A DNA stretch of 64,000 nt, from NCBI GenBank assembly GCA_023053685.1, contig JALIGW010000013.1, positions 15,300,001-15,364,000 on the forward strand, in the 5' to 3' direction. The notes under the pieces were generated by a model. It made no database searches. It was not told the DNA's origin and saw only the letters and a program-made list of their open reading frames with translations. Source of the stretch: Diadophis punctatus similis (Eukaryota > Chordata > Lepidosauria > Squamata > Dipsadidae). Below, piece after piece: positions 1 through 10,212 of the stretch. Numbering within the stretch: the first letter of the stretch is position 1; each line of letters opens with the position of its first letter. Made by a program: the position numbers and the translations under genes.

Positions 1-2132
1 CTTAAACCGATAGCTGAATTGTATCCCAGAATCTGTCATTGTTTCATCTAATACATTCTAATTCAAAGAAAAGAAAAAGGTGGGGTTTTTTTGCTCCCAC
101 CTCCAAAAGGTTACCTCTTCAGTGCTTATTATAAATACAGTAGCGGTTTCGTTAATCGATGCCACTAGGTTAAAAGTGCTCAGCTGTAGGATTTGTCTGT
201 TTCATTTTTTTGTCTTTGTTGTCAAAAAAATTTCATTCCCATTTTGCTTTGAAATGCAGAGCAGTATGCTTCCACTTGCCCACAATTTTTGAAAGCAAAA
301 TGTAAATCATTGGAACGTATTTTCTTTGCTTACAAACACTTCCTCTTGGGGGGGGGGGGGAAGTCACCTTTCAATATCAGGATAGATTTGGGGTATTTTG
401 TCATAAAAATTAACCTGGATAATTCAGAAATTCCCTATAGGAACATCACCAAATATAAAACATTACCATGAAGATTTCTATCCCATATTTATATTGCTTC
501 AGCAGCTGTTAGAAATGGAATAAACTATCGCTAATCTCAGCCATGGTGACTGGATGGATGACTGTATCCCTACTGAAAAGGCACAGGAGACCTTCTTGGT
601 CAAAAATCTATTTATTTCCCTCTTATTCTCAAATATCAGGCAGAAACTGTATCATTCTCTCTTGAGTTTTTGCAACCCCATATTTAAGACAATCAGGTTT
701 TCCCGTTTCCCGTGCAGAGTTTTCATCAGCACATTTGATATATGGATTGAGATCAATTTTTTCTTATGGCAAATCTATATGTTATTCTACTTCTTCATTT
801 GGTACTGTTTGCTGAGTGGCTGCTACTTGGGAGCAAAGGTCACTATCTTGCTGCTGGAGCAGGCGAATAATATTTTACTCCTCATAAGGGTAGTGAGAGA
901 TATTAAATCACACTTGACGTACCTGAAGCAAAGCAACTTCATCCATATTTTATCTGCTGTAAATTTAATACCACAGCACTTTTTAGGGTGATGTATTTAT
1001 TAACTGGCTGGGGATGAACACTACAGAAATTCAGTTTGTTCAGGAAAATAAAATGAAGACACCCTGACAAGTTTATGAAGTAAGCACAATAGCTATTTAT
1101 TACTTTTTAAATACATAGAGGGCCTAAATGTTTTTAGCAGGAGTTGCCCAATAAGTAAATAAAACTTCCCAAATCATCTCTGCTTGCTTTCCTTTGGAAT
1201 TTTAATAAAGTTTCATCTTTATTTTTAAAATGCTGCCTTAGCTTCCATCAGCATAAACTCCACTTTCTTATGGAAATAAATATATCTAAAGGGCATAGAT
1301 AAAGCACATCGGGATTGCGAATGGGGAAGAATTGTGGTCCCAGTCTCATATTAAATTCTTACAAGTCATTTCCCCACCCTTCTCCCTATGGAAATGTGTT
1401 TTATTATTTTTTAAAAAAATTCTTCCAATAAATCGAAACACGAGAGCAATCCGGTTTTGAAGGCAAAGACTGCCTTGCAGTTAGTGAATCACTTTTCATT
1501 GGTAGTGTTTGACTCAGGCTATTCTCTTAGACTTATAAATTATATTCTTCTCTGTATCTTCTACTGAGTTCTGAGTTCTTTGGACTGAAGAACCAAAATC
1601 CTGGGCAGCCATAGGGCAAGCAGCGTCTAATGTCAGTTGGCAGGCTGCACAATCAAAAATGTGGCTAATATTGTCAGATAAAACAGGGAAAGGAAGATAA
1701 AATCCAAGTTGCTGCCATCTTTTTTTTAATATATTATTTTTATTATACATTTTCCTTTATTATACATCACGTTTCCATTTCTTCAACGACAGTGTACTGT
1801 CTGTATAAAGTCTCTTTTAAGTATACATAGTATTATACACCCTGATTGTTCTCATAATTATACAATGTAGTCTCTTTTAAATATACATAATCTTGTATGT
1901 CCTAGTTATAACCGTTATTCTCATAGTTATACCATAACACTCTATACACTTGTCACTCTATACACTTTAATATATAGTCAAGTACAGTCCAATGTTAATA
2001 TTACTTATAGTATATATGCTTATATATATCTATATATATAAGAATGCTGTCATTCAAATCAGTGCTGGGTTTTGTAGGAGTCAAACAGTTGAAGCTCACT
2101 TGGCATTGCCCAAAACTCTTTTTGAAATTAAA
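1..2132. other. AT-rich sequence without recognisable gene
   Basis: No coding exon or known repeat is recognised here. There is an 11-base G run near 351-361. At about 1800-1930 the sequence is TA-rich, and a short motif (GTCTCTTTT followed by TATACATA) occurs twice 60 bases apart, at about 1810 and 1870, which suggests a degenerate two-copy tandem duplication. Open frames in this stretch (for example 554-991) have no domain or composition that supports a protein. Confidence 0.6.
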
Positions 2133-2140
2133 GCTTATTT

Positions 2141-2489
2141 CAGAGTTGTCAAACTCAAGGCCTAGGGGCCAGATCTGGCTCTCGCGGTGCTTAGCTCTGG
2201 CCCACAGGACCACCTGGAAACAGCAAATAGTGCCTCTGCCAGTGAAAACGGAGCTTGAGAGGCCCTCCCAAGCTCCATTTTTGCTGGCAGAGAGTTGCAG
2301 GAGGCCGTAGCAGCTGAAAACAGAGTTTGGGGGCCCATTTTCACTAGCAAAGCACTCAGGCCATCACAGGTGCCCCCGACATGAGTGATGTTGAGCTGGC
2401 CACGCCCACCCTGGCCATGCCCACCCCAGTCCTCCAGGTCAAACACAACCCTGATGTAGCCCTCAATGAAATTGAGTTTGACACCCCTG
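2141..2489. mobile_element. hAT-like nonautonomous DNA transposon, 349 bp
   Basis: The ends form an imperfect inverted repeat: the left end begins CAGAGTTGTCAAACTC and the right end finishes GAGTTTGACACCCCTG. The element is flanked on both sides by the 8-bp direct repeat GCTTATTT (2133-2140 and 2490-2497), the size of target duplication made by hAT-superfamily transposases. The interior is moderately GC-rich and has no transposase frame, so it depends on an enzyme encoded elsewhere. Open frames crossing it are incidental. Confidence 0.85.
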
Positions 2490-2497
2490 GCTTATTT

Positions 2498-3775
2498 GGT
2501 AATGGTCCAATCCATTCTCTTTCTCTTTCTGTGTCTTTTTCTCCCAGACCCAAAACTGCTACAGATTGTAACCAAAAGCAATCATAAAGAATATCCCCCT
2601 AACCCCCCAAAATGAAAGCGTTTATATATTAGTTCTCTGAGGCTCCTTACAGGGAATGAAACTTCACTGAACACTCCCTAAAATGTATTTGAAACATTTG
2701 GGGGAGGTAGCATTCTTTCTTTTTCCTGTGATAGTTCTGAAAAGAAGCAAAACAAAAGAACTAAGCAAAAATGATCTGACCTTCCATCTTTTCTGTCATG
2801 CTTCCAATTATGTTCATTATTTGTTTCCTCAGGACATTGCAAAACACCGAACAATTATATTTTCCACCTTTTGTTTTGTCCACTCATTAGGAGGCTCAAT
2901 TTTATAGGTACATAAAGATCAAACTGGAATGGGATGGGGGATAGAAAAGGAATCAAAACATCAGCTCCCTTCCCTATGATCTGGGGGAGTCTCAGTGCAT
3001 AATGAGTGTTGTGTAAACAAGAGGACCAAAAAAAAAAAAAAGATGGTGAAAGACAGCTTTAGTGAAAGCTTCATTTACCTTGGAAAGTCTGTTAGGCAAC
3101 TCTTTCTCAAGGTTCATGAAAAGCCTGTCTCAATTTTCACTGTTTTGTGTGGACAAACACGCTGTTTCATTGCCTCCCTTTCAGGCTCAGATCATATCTA
3201 CAAGTTCACTTGTCACAATTCATTATCCCAGCGTGTTAGTCCTAGTCTTCAATGCCTCAGAACTGTATCTTTCTTCTATTCCTCTTCATCTCTGTCTGCC
3301 TGCAACAACTTCTCTTCTCTTTTATATTTATTTCTCTACCCTTTCCTTTATAACCATTAAAATCTCTTTCTTTCCATCGATATCTTAAAAAAAAAAAACC
3401 AAAAGAAAAGAAAAGAAAAAAAAACCAAAAACAAAACAACCTCAGAAAAAAATAGGTTGCACAGCTGGTAGGAAAGGCTCAACAATTTTACTTTTAACAG
3501 GATTGATCAGTTCATCAGAATTCAATGGAACATGATATGAACAAGAATAACAAATAATGTTATCCGTATAATATTGAAATCCTAAATGGTAATTGACTTT
3601 GGTGCAAAAGTTCTATTTTTTATTTCTAATACTCCAACTTATCTAAACAATAGAATGTCAATAAGTTTAATTAAGATAAATATCATTGTATCAAAACAAT
3701 ATAATGAATTAAGATTTACAACAATATAATACACAGGTGAAAATAGAATTCAATGGAACTTTCTTCTGACCAGTA
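2498..3775. other. Unassigned sequence, no gene seen
   Basis: AT-rich single-copy-looking DNA. It contains A-rich runs at about 3028-3041 and 3387-3436 and pyrimidine-rich stretches, but no recognisable repeat family or exon. Overlapping open frames at 2995-3388 are Ser/Leu/Phe-rich and read through the pyrimidine tracts. Confidence 0.5.
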
Positions 3776-4551
3776 TACAGATAGTCCTCAACTTATGACT
3801 ACATTTGGCACCAGAATTTCTTTTGCTAAACAAGATGATTGTTAGATAAGTCATGCATGAGTTTATTACTTTTTTTTCCATAGTTGTTAAGTAAATCACT
3901 GCAAGTGTTAAGTGAATCATGGGGTCATTAAGCAAATCCGGTTTTTCTCATTGACTTTTATTAGTGTATAAGAAATTATGAGCTGGGATAGCCATAACAA
4001 CAAGTCAGCCAATGGGAACTGTTTGGTGACTAAGAAACAGGATCTGTTGTGAGCCATGTGAGACAGCTCGGAGCCTGGGCGTGGCTTAGCTTAACTGATC
4101 TGTGTATATAAGAGTTTGTCCTTGCATGTGCTTCTGTGCTTCTGTGCTGCTGTGATTCTGAGTTCTGGTGGTTCTGGCTTCTACTTCTACTTCTTGTCCT
4201 TGTCCTTGCTGCCACGTTGCAAGAGCTCATGGGTATTATATACGTGCATCATGTTTTATATTATTGTGCATAAACAAGTTTCTTCTATAAATGAATCCTG
4301 CTGAATTATTTACTTGTGTGCTGGTTGGATGTGCAAACTCTAACAACATTGCTTGTCAGAAGCTGACTGGGAAGGTCGTTAGTGGGAATCACATGACTCT
4401 GGGACTCTGCGACTATTGTAAATGCATGCCAGTTGTCAGTCACTTCATTTTGATCATGTGACTGTGGGGATACAGCTACAATTGTAAGTGCAAGGATTGG
4501 TCATCAGTGTCATTATAACTTTAAATGGAAGTAAATTGAGGACTACCTGTA
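3776..4551. mobile_element. TA-flanked MITE (CAGRTAGTCCT ends), split by an LTR
   Basis: The left end starts CAGATAGTCCTCAACTTATG and the right end finishes TTGAGGACTACCTG, so the termini are inverted repeats. Both sides carry TA, the target duplication expected for Tc1/mariner-like and some other DNA transposons. A second copy of the same family lies at 63015-63401 and shares internal phrases about 'not being able to hold a frame', namely repeated CACTTAACAACT-type motifs. There is no transposase frame. It is interrupted at 3965-4345 by an LTR-like insertion. The superfamily assignment is an inference from the TA only. Confidence 0.7.
3965..4345 (+). mobile_element. Solo LTR related to the copia LTR of this window
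   Basis: The segment begins TGTATAAG and ends CTCTAACA, so it has the TG...CA ends of an LTR. Near its start it shares the words CTGGGATAGCCAT and AGTCAGCCAAT with the start of the copia LTR read in its own sense (minus strand, 36611 downwards: CTGGGAGAGCCAT, AGTCAGCCAAT). Its end resembles the copia end CTCTGACA. A TATA-like GTATATAAG sits near 4104. No internal retroelement sequence follows, so it looks like a solo LTR left by recombination. I could not find a clean target duplication. It is inserted in an older TA-flanked MITE. Confidence 0.55.
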
Positions 4552-4838
4552 GAACACCCTTTTCCTCCCAGTGTCCTATGTTGGTCTATTGATGCCATAC
4601 TAGGAACAGGTTTTAGGTACTGCATTACCAGCACATTCAGATTTCCAATTTTGAAAGGACATCCTATATGAAATATCCTAAACATTCATCTGGTACTTTA
4701 GAAGGGTTTATAGCTGAAACATGCAGAGTCCTTTCAGTGTCTCAAGACAGAATTTTAGAACTGAAAACAAACTTGGATAGGAAACATTCAATTTACATTT
4801 AATGTTTTATAGAAGACAGAGAACTACAATGACTAGGG

Positions 4839-5220
4839 CAGTGATGGCGAACCTATGGCACGGGTGCCACAGGTGGCATGCGGAGCCATATCTGAGGGCA
4901 AGCGAGGCGTTGCCCTATGTCAGCTCCAGCACGCATGTGCATGCTAGTCAGCTGATTTTCTACCTTCTTTTCAGGCGTTTTCGCTCTCCCCAGGCTTCAG
5001 GAAAGCCTCCTAAACCCTGGGGATTGCGAAAAATGGCCCAAAGGGCCTACCGGAAGTCCGGAGGCTTCAGTGAGACCTGTGCGCATGCGCGGGGGGGCAG
5101 TGCGGGGGTTCTGCGCATGTGCGGGGGGCATTGCATTATGGGTGTGGGCATGCACACGCATGCTATCGCACGCGCACACACCCTTTTGGCACCCGAGCCA
5201 AAAAAGGTTCGCCATCACTG
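4839..5220. mobile_element. hAT-like nonautonomous transposon, 382 bp
   Basis: It has 16-bp terminal inverted repeats: left CAGTGATGGCGAACCT, right AGGTTCGCCATCACTG. The direct repeat GACTAGGG flanks it (4831-4838 and 5221-5228), an exact 8-bp target duplication. The interior is CpG-rich compared with its surroundings and contains no transposase. The same terminal family occurs at 17085-17709, 19940-20044 and 48681-49122. A 187-codon open frame crosses the element and is not a gene. Confidence 0.92.
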
Positions 5221-5228
5221 GACTAGGG

Positions 5229-6014
5229 TAATGATGGGAAAGAGAGGAAAAAACTATTCTCCTTTCATTAAAAACACATTATTGAATCACAAAGAGCCAC
5301 CTTTGTGTGTTTTTTGTTTCAAAACTTCTGGAAACTATTTTTCCCCAAGAAACTATGATTTTTAACTACTGAGGCTGGAGGGTGTTTCAGAAGCTAGAAA
5401 AAAAAAAGTAGTTGAGATTTGCATGCAAACACAAGGTTTTAACTTAACATCTTCTAATCTAGGCCACCTCATTTTGGGTATAAAAATCTTGAAATGAAAA
5501 TATCTCACATAAATATCCATTCAGTCTCTACAAAGCCCTTTAGCAAAGGAGTGGCAGGGAAATTGATTCCGAATGTTTCGTCAATAGGCAGTTTCTCTGA
5601 GTCATTGTGAAGCTTGCCAAGCTTGCCCTCACTCCTATGGATAAAACCCAGAGGCAGAGCTCTAATAACAAGCATGATATGAATTTAGTATTCAGAATCA
5701 CCAAGGCCTGATTCTTCTTTAAGCTAGGCTTTTGCAAATTCTTTAAATTTTTTGCTGATCCTATCCTGGTAGAGATTCACCGGGAACTTGATTTTCTACG
5801 TGATTAGGTAAAAGAGCAGCCTTGGAAGCAATATATCTGGTGGTGACTAGCATAATTTATATTTCTGAACATTTATATTTCTGATCACACATTTCTTTTA
5901 GGTCCCTGTCTTGTGATTATGTTGTTACCACTTTGCATGACTTATGAAAATAAATCTATTTGTATTGAGTTGATAGCTACAATTAAATGCTTCATAGAAG
6001 ACGGGCATTTCTTT
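5229..6014. other. Unassigned sequence, no gene seen
   Basis: AT-rich DNA without a recognised repeat or exon. It ends at a T-rich run where a SINE tail begins. Confidence 0.5.
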
Positions 6015-6250
6015 TTTTGTTTTGTTCATTTATTTATATCTGACCTTTATTACTTTATAAGTAACTCAAGGTGGTGAACATATCTAATATTCCTTCCTCC
6101 TCCTTCCCCTACCCACAACTTCCCTGTGAGATGGGTTGGGCTGAGAGAGAGTAGCTGACCTAAATTCACCCTGCTGGCTTTTATGTGTAACATGCGATTA
6201 AAATCCAAAGTCTCCTAGATTCTAGCCTGGTGCCTTAATCACCAAACTAA
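6015..6250 (-). mobile_element. tRNA-related SINE, decayed
   Basis: Read on the minus strand this resembles a squamate SINE. A tRNA-like head (GGTGATTAAGGCACCAGGCTAGAA, about 6250-6215) is followed by a body with CAGGGTGAATTTAGG and CTCTCTCTCAGCCCAACCCA-like phrases, and it ends in an A/T-rich tail (AATAAATGAAC). The segment at about 16600-16825 is a second copy in the same orientation. The B-box is degenerate, so transcription is unlikely. Confidence 0.55.
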
Positions 6251-6356
6251 ACAAACCAAAAATAACTAATAAAAAAGATAATATTTCATCATCTGCCCAC
6301 CCCTTTGTACTAGTGTATGTGGGGAGTGGGGAAGAGGTGACAATTAGGCTTAGAAG

Positions 6357-7003
6357 CAGGGGTGGTATTCACTTACCTTCCCTACTGGTTCGCAAATATG
6401 AGCGTGTGCCCACCTCCACACATGCACTGTCAGGCCAAAGCCATACTATTAGAGACTTTGGCCTGTCACACTTGATGCTTAGAATGTGTTCTTGCGGTAG
6501 GAATTTGGGAGGAGCTATTGCATGAGCATGTAGACATGTAACCATAACAAATTCCTTCTAGGCTTCAAGGTCATCCTTTGTTCAACACCTGGCCGGTGAT
6601 GGAAGTAATGGGGATGTTGGCAGAAGATGAATGGTCAACGTGATGAACTTGTGGGTGTGGGAACAAGAGAATGAACTTTAAACTGGGTGGAGAAACCCTA
6701 GTAGGTTAGATTCGGGTTTCTCACAGATGTGCCAACATGGCTCTGTTAATAAATTGGAACTTTGAAGAAGACTTTGCCTCGGACTCTGATTTAATTTTGG
6801 ATGCTATTTGGAACCCTGATATGTGCACAGCCTCCCGCGCATGTGCTTTACACGTGCGCATGCCTTCTGTGCATTTGCCCAGCCTTGAAAACGTGGCTAA
6901 ATAGGACGGCATTACGTCTGGGCAGGTGGGCAGGCCCACCCCACCCCACCCGCAGTCGCCGCTACTAGTTCACCCGAACCGGTCCAAGCTGGCAGAATAA
7001 CTG
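6357..7003. mobile_element. hAT-like transposon carrying a nested LTR
   Basis: The left end begins CAGGGGTGGTATTCACTTACC and the right end finishes with an imperfect complement ending in ACTG. The 8-bp direct repeat CTTAGAAG occurs at 6349-6356 and 7004-7011. The family (CAG-G-GGTGGGTTCC-type ends, internal ACCGGTTCG motifs) recurs at 9371, 15229, 21955 and 23168. The element would be about 250 bp without the LTR at 6428-6823. Confidence 0.85.
6428..6823 (+). mobile_element. Solo LTR, TGTCAGGCC family
   Basis: The segment starts TGTCAGGCCAAAGCCAT and is nested in the hAT-like element. The 5-bp word TGCAC lies on both sides (6423-6427 and 6824-6828) and would fit a retroviral-type target duplication. 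A polyadenylation-like AATAAA is at about 6749. It is clearly homologous to the sequence that runs off the window at 63760: both share TGTCAGGCC-AAGCCAT, CATAACAAATT and AAGGTCATCCTTTGT in the same order. The right boundary is uncertain because it does not end in CA. The superfamily is not known. Confidence 0.55.
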
Positions 7004-7011
7004 CTTAGAAG

Positions 7012-7724
7012 CATAAAGTTGGTGAAAAATGTAGTATCACAGCTTTTATTTAAAAATAATCTTAAATATACAATGTAGAGTATTGAAGAAGAATGGGAGT
7101 AGCTCAAAAGTCATCTTATAAAAACATTGGTACTATACATTTTTTTCTATTCTGTTAACAGTTAAAAGTCAGAAGGGGAAAAAATGAAGATGTCCATTGA
7201 ACAAGAAATAAACTGATATTGTTTCATAGCACCACATGACAACTATCCTGTTCAATGATGTTAGAAGAAATTGAAAACAAATACTGTAGTATTTTTGCTG
7301 AAAAATTGCTGTATACAACAATGTTTCTCAACCTCAGCAATTTTAAGACGAGTGAACTTCAATTTTCAAAATTCTCCAGCCTGCCAAGGGAATTCTGGAA
7401 ATTGAAATCCACATATCTAAGTTACTGAGGTTAAGAAACACTAATATAGAGTATCTGGAAAGAAAATACCTTTTAAAATTCTCCATAACAACAAGGTACT
7501 GTGAATTGCAGGAGAATCCAAAAGACAGCTTTCTAAGTGACCAGGGCATAAGTTCTGGTCATGTATTTTAGCACAAATGGTAATAGTATTGGAATGACCT
7601 TTATTCTTCCCTAGCTCTTCTTCATGTCCCTCACTCAGATTTTAGCAAAACCTTTAAAGCAAACATTTTCTGTGACCCTTCCACCATTGTTCAAATGCTC
7701 CATCCCAACTTGCATTTAAATATA
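7012..7724. other. Unassigned sequence around a small palindromic element
   Basis: Apart from the palindrome at 7319-7443, nothing is recognised. Its right side passes into the 5'-truncated CR1 copy. Confidence 0.45.
7319..7443. mobile_element. Palindromic hAT-like MITE, old copy
   Basis: The left half CAATGTTTCTCAACCTCAGC and the right half ending GAGGTTAAGAAACACTA are inverted complements. The middle carries the phrase AATTCTCCAGCC...AATTCTGG shared with the palindromic MITEs at 12067, 41584, 57103 and 61107. No matching target duplication is visible, which fits an old, mutated insertion. Confidence 0.6.
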
Positions 7725-8003
7725 TAAGATATGAGGTCTTTACCAATGTTGTAAGCTGTATTGCTATTATCATCTTTCTTATCTTCTAATTTCTCCTCTT
7801 TTCTCATCTTCTCATCTTTCCTACTATCTTCTCCTTTTGGTATCTTATGATTTATCACTTGCTGTTTGTACCTTATGGTTAATGATTGTAACTATGATTT
7901 TTGATCTATGACTTATCACTTTGTTGTTGTAGTATGTGTGTACACTGAGAGCTTATGCACCAGAGACAAATTTCTTGTGTGTCCAATCACACTTGGCCAA
8001 TAA
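7725..8003 (+). mobile_element. CR1/L3-type LINE, 5'-truncated 3' end
   Basis: This is the 3' untranslated tail of a CR1-like LINE. The phrase TACACTGAGAGCTTATGCACC, then TGTGTGTCCAATCACACTTG and CCAATAAAGAATTCTATTC lead directly into the pentamer array that starts at about 8004. A sister copy with the same order of phrases lies at 58735-59177. No coding part remains; truncation at the 5' end is usual for LINE insertions. Confidence 0.8.
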
Positions 8004-8170
8004 AGAATTCTATTCTATTCTGTCCTGTCCCGTCCCGTCCCGTCCCGTCCCGTCCCATCCCATCCCATCCCATCCCATCCCATCCCATCCCATCCCATCC
8101 CATCCCATCCCATCCCATCCCATCCCATCCCACTCCACTCCACTCCACTCCACTCCACTCCACTCCACTA
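8004..8170 (+). repeat. Pentamer array at a CR1 tail, four unit types in blocks
   Basis: The array starts with ATTCT units continuous with the LINE tail, then passes to CCTGT/CCCGT units (about 8020-8055), then a run of about 15 CCATC units (about 8056-8130), then about 7-8 CCACT units up to 8168. Each block differs from the next by one or two bases. All three reading frames give periodic Pro/Ser-His/Ile or Gly-Met-Asp open frames; these are artefacts of the repeat. Confidence 0.95.
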
Positions 8171-8491
8171 TATTCATAAATGGAATTATAGGCAGCCACT
8201 GCCAGAAGCATCCATGGTGGGAGGAAGGAAGTAGTCAAGAAGGTGATGCTAGTGGTCATTATTTGGCAATCAAAGCACTGCCCTTTATTTTTAGATATGA
8301 TGCATAAATCACATATATTTCACTTTAGATTTAGGGCACAAGTCACATAAAACATAGTAAGCTTCATTTGTAAGAAAAAGAAAGCTACCTACATATCCTT
8401 GCAGTTAATTGATAAAGAATAAATTTGTAGTCCTGGTACTCTTTACTTATTTCTTGACTTCTGTTATGTTAGGGCAATTCTGCTTTGATCA
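8171..8491. other. Unassigned sequence, no gene seen
   Basis: AT-rich DNA between a pentamer array and a hAT-like element. Nothing is recognised. Confidence 0.5.
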
Positions 8492-8955
8492 ATATGGGTG
8501 TCGGCAACTCATGGCCCCAGAGCCGCATACGGCTCTTTGACACCTCTCCTGCGGCTCCTGTCAACCCGGTCACTCGACCTGCTCTCTATTCCGAGAAGGC
8601 ATGAGCCTCTCCGCAGAGCAGCATGGCTGAAGTGCCCCTAGCATTTTCTCTGCACTGGCTGCGACTGGCTGCTTTTTGCGATTCCGCATCCTTCGCGGAC
8701 AGCTCAGCGCCAGCCATGGTCCCCTCCGTATCAGCTCAGAAAGGAGGGGAATGGGGAAGAGCAGCAGCCGCCATCTCTGGATGCAGGGAGGGAAGAGCTC
8801 CGGCTCTCCTGCACAGCGCAGCTCTCCTGCGCTGCACAATGCAGTGCAGCCGGCTACTCACCTCACTGCACAGTGGCAGCAGCGGGAGGAAGAGTCGCCG
8901 TCCCCGCCGCTGCCATGATCCCAGCCTAGGAGGGCATCCCCTTTGTGCGCGCGTG

Positions 8956-9188
8956 TGAGAGAGAAAGACATGAGAGAGAGAAAAGGGGAGAAAAAGAGAG
9001 AGAGAAATGAGAAAATGATGGAGGAAGAATATGAGAGAGAGGAAAAAGAGAGAGAAACAATTGAGAGAGAAAGAAGGGGGAGAGAGAGAGGGGGAGAGAA
9101 ATGAGAGAGCTGGAGGGAGAGAATGAGAGAGAGAGAGAGGGAAAAGAGAGGGAAACAAATGAGAGAGAGAAGGGGATGAGAAAGAAAG

Positions 9189-9223
<35 letters not shown>

Positions 9224-9235
9224 AAGAAAGAAGTC
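8956..9235 (+). repeat. Imperfect (GA)n purine array
   Basis: About 280 bases almost purely of A and G, mainly GAGA with AAAG and GGGA interruptions. It explains the Ser/Leu/Phe-rich open frames on the opposite strand. Confidence 0.95.
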
Positions 9236-9370
9236 TGATTTATTTTAAGGAAATAACAGAGATAGCAAAAATGCATCTGAAAATAAGATTATTTATAATT
9301 TTGGATAATGTATTATATTGTCAAACTCAAAAGAAATCAAAATATATATGCTATTGCTGTTAGTACAATC

Positions 9371-9697
9371 CAGGGGTGGGTTCCAACTTACCTCGCTGCT
9401 GGTTTGCTTCCTCCCATGTCGCGTGGCCATGCAAAACCCCCCAAATTAAAAAAACAAAACAAAATGGCGATTCAAGCGCAGTGCTGGAAACTCGGCTTCT
9501 GCGCATGCACAGAAGAAAAAAAATAATTCAAAAATTCAAAAAAAAAATAAAAAAAATTAAAAAAAAATTCAAAAAAAAGATGGCAGTGCCCACAGACCAG
9601 CACCGACCGATCTGGTAAGGTGATGTCATTGTGACATCACCAGCGGGTCATTACCGGTTTGGGCAAACTGGTCCAAACCGAGAGGAACTCACCTCTG
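9371..9697. mobile_element. hAT-like nonautonomous transposon, 327 bp
   Basis: Ends CAGGGGTGGGTTCCAACT and GAGGAACTCACCTCTG are inverted repeats. The flanks are GTACAATC (9363-9370) and GTCCAATC (9698-9705), matching at 7 of 8 positions. The interior contains an A-rich tract at about 9517-9578 and the phrase GTGATGTCA. It is nested between two purine arrays. Confidence 0.85.
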
Positions 9698-9764
9698 GTC
9701 CAATCTTGCCAGCTTCTATCCCACAATTAATAACTTTATTTTGGAATTGCTATCATATTCAATG

Positions 9765-10016
9765 AGAAAGAAAAAAAGAAAGGGAAAGGGAAAGGGAAAG
9801 GGAAAGGGAAAGGAAGGAAAAAAAGAAAGAGAGAGAGAGAGAGAGAAAAAAAAGCAAGCAAGCAAGCAAGCAAGCAACAAGCAAGCAAGCAAGCAAGAAA
9901 GAAAGAAAGAAGTGAGAGGGAGAGGAAAAAGAGAAAAACAAATGAGAGGAGGGGAGGGAGGGAGGGAGGAAGGGAGAGAGGGAGGGAGGGAGAGAGAGAG
10001 AGAAAGAAAGAAAGAT
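9765..10016 (+). repeat. Compound purine array: GGGAAA, GAGA, AGCA, GGGA units
   Basis: The composition changes in blocks: about five GGGAAA hexamers near 9780-9810, GA repeats near 9826-9845, AGCA repeats near 9852-9895, then GAAA and GGGA/GGAG repeats up to about 10016, followed by a short TA run. Confidence 0.95.
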
Positions 10017-10212
10017 ATATATATCTTTATTTCCCACAGAAAACACAGAGAGCCATGAAACCTGGGTAGGCATGGCTTGGGGGGTGTCATGTGACTGGGT
10101 GGGAGTGACGTCAAGTTGGCCACGCCCACCCACGTTTTGTGGCTCCCGGTGTTTTCTTTTCTGTGGGAAATGGGTCCAAATGGCTCTTTGAGTATTTAAG
10201 GTTGCAGACCCC

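Larger units (their letters stand above)
8492..10212. mobile_element. Large composite hAT-like element, satellite-swollen
   Basis: The left end (GGGTGTCGGCAACTC, then AGAGCCGCATACGGCTCTTTG) and the right end (AAATGGCTCTTTGAGT, then GTTGCAGACCCCTG) are imperfect inverted complements of a hAT-type terminus. The left interior at about 8570-8930 is GC-rich. The middle is filled by two purine arrays (8956-9235 and 9765-10016) and another hAT-like element at 9371-9697. The right part at about 10021-10212 has the phrase GGCCACGCCCACCCACG. I see no clear target duplication. Open frames in the GC-rich part have no recognisable domain. Confidence 0.6.

Noticed and set aside
4802..5365. 187-codon open frame
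   Set aside because: It runs through a hAT-like element with clear ends and target duplication; the peptide follows the GC-rich transposon interior.
8004..8170. Possible CRISPR-like array
   Set aside because: It is a pentamer microsatellite without spacers, in a eukaryotic context.
8623..9276. Ala/Ser-rich and Ser/Leu/Phe-rich frames
   Set aside because: They cover GC-rich transposon interior and a GA array; no domain seen.
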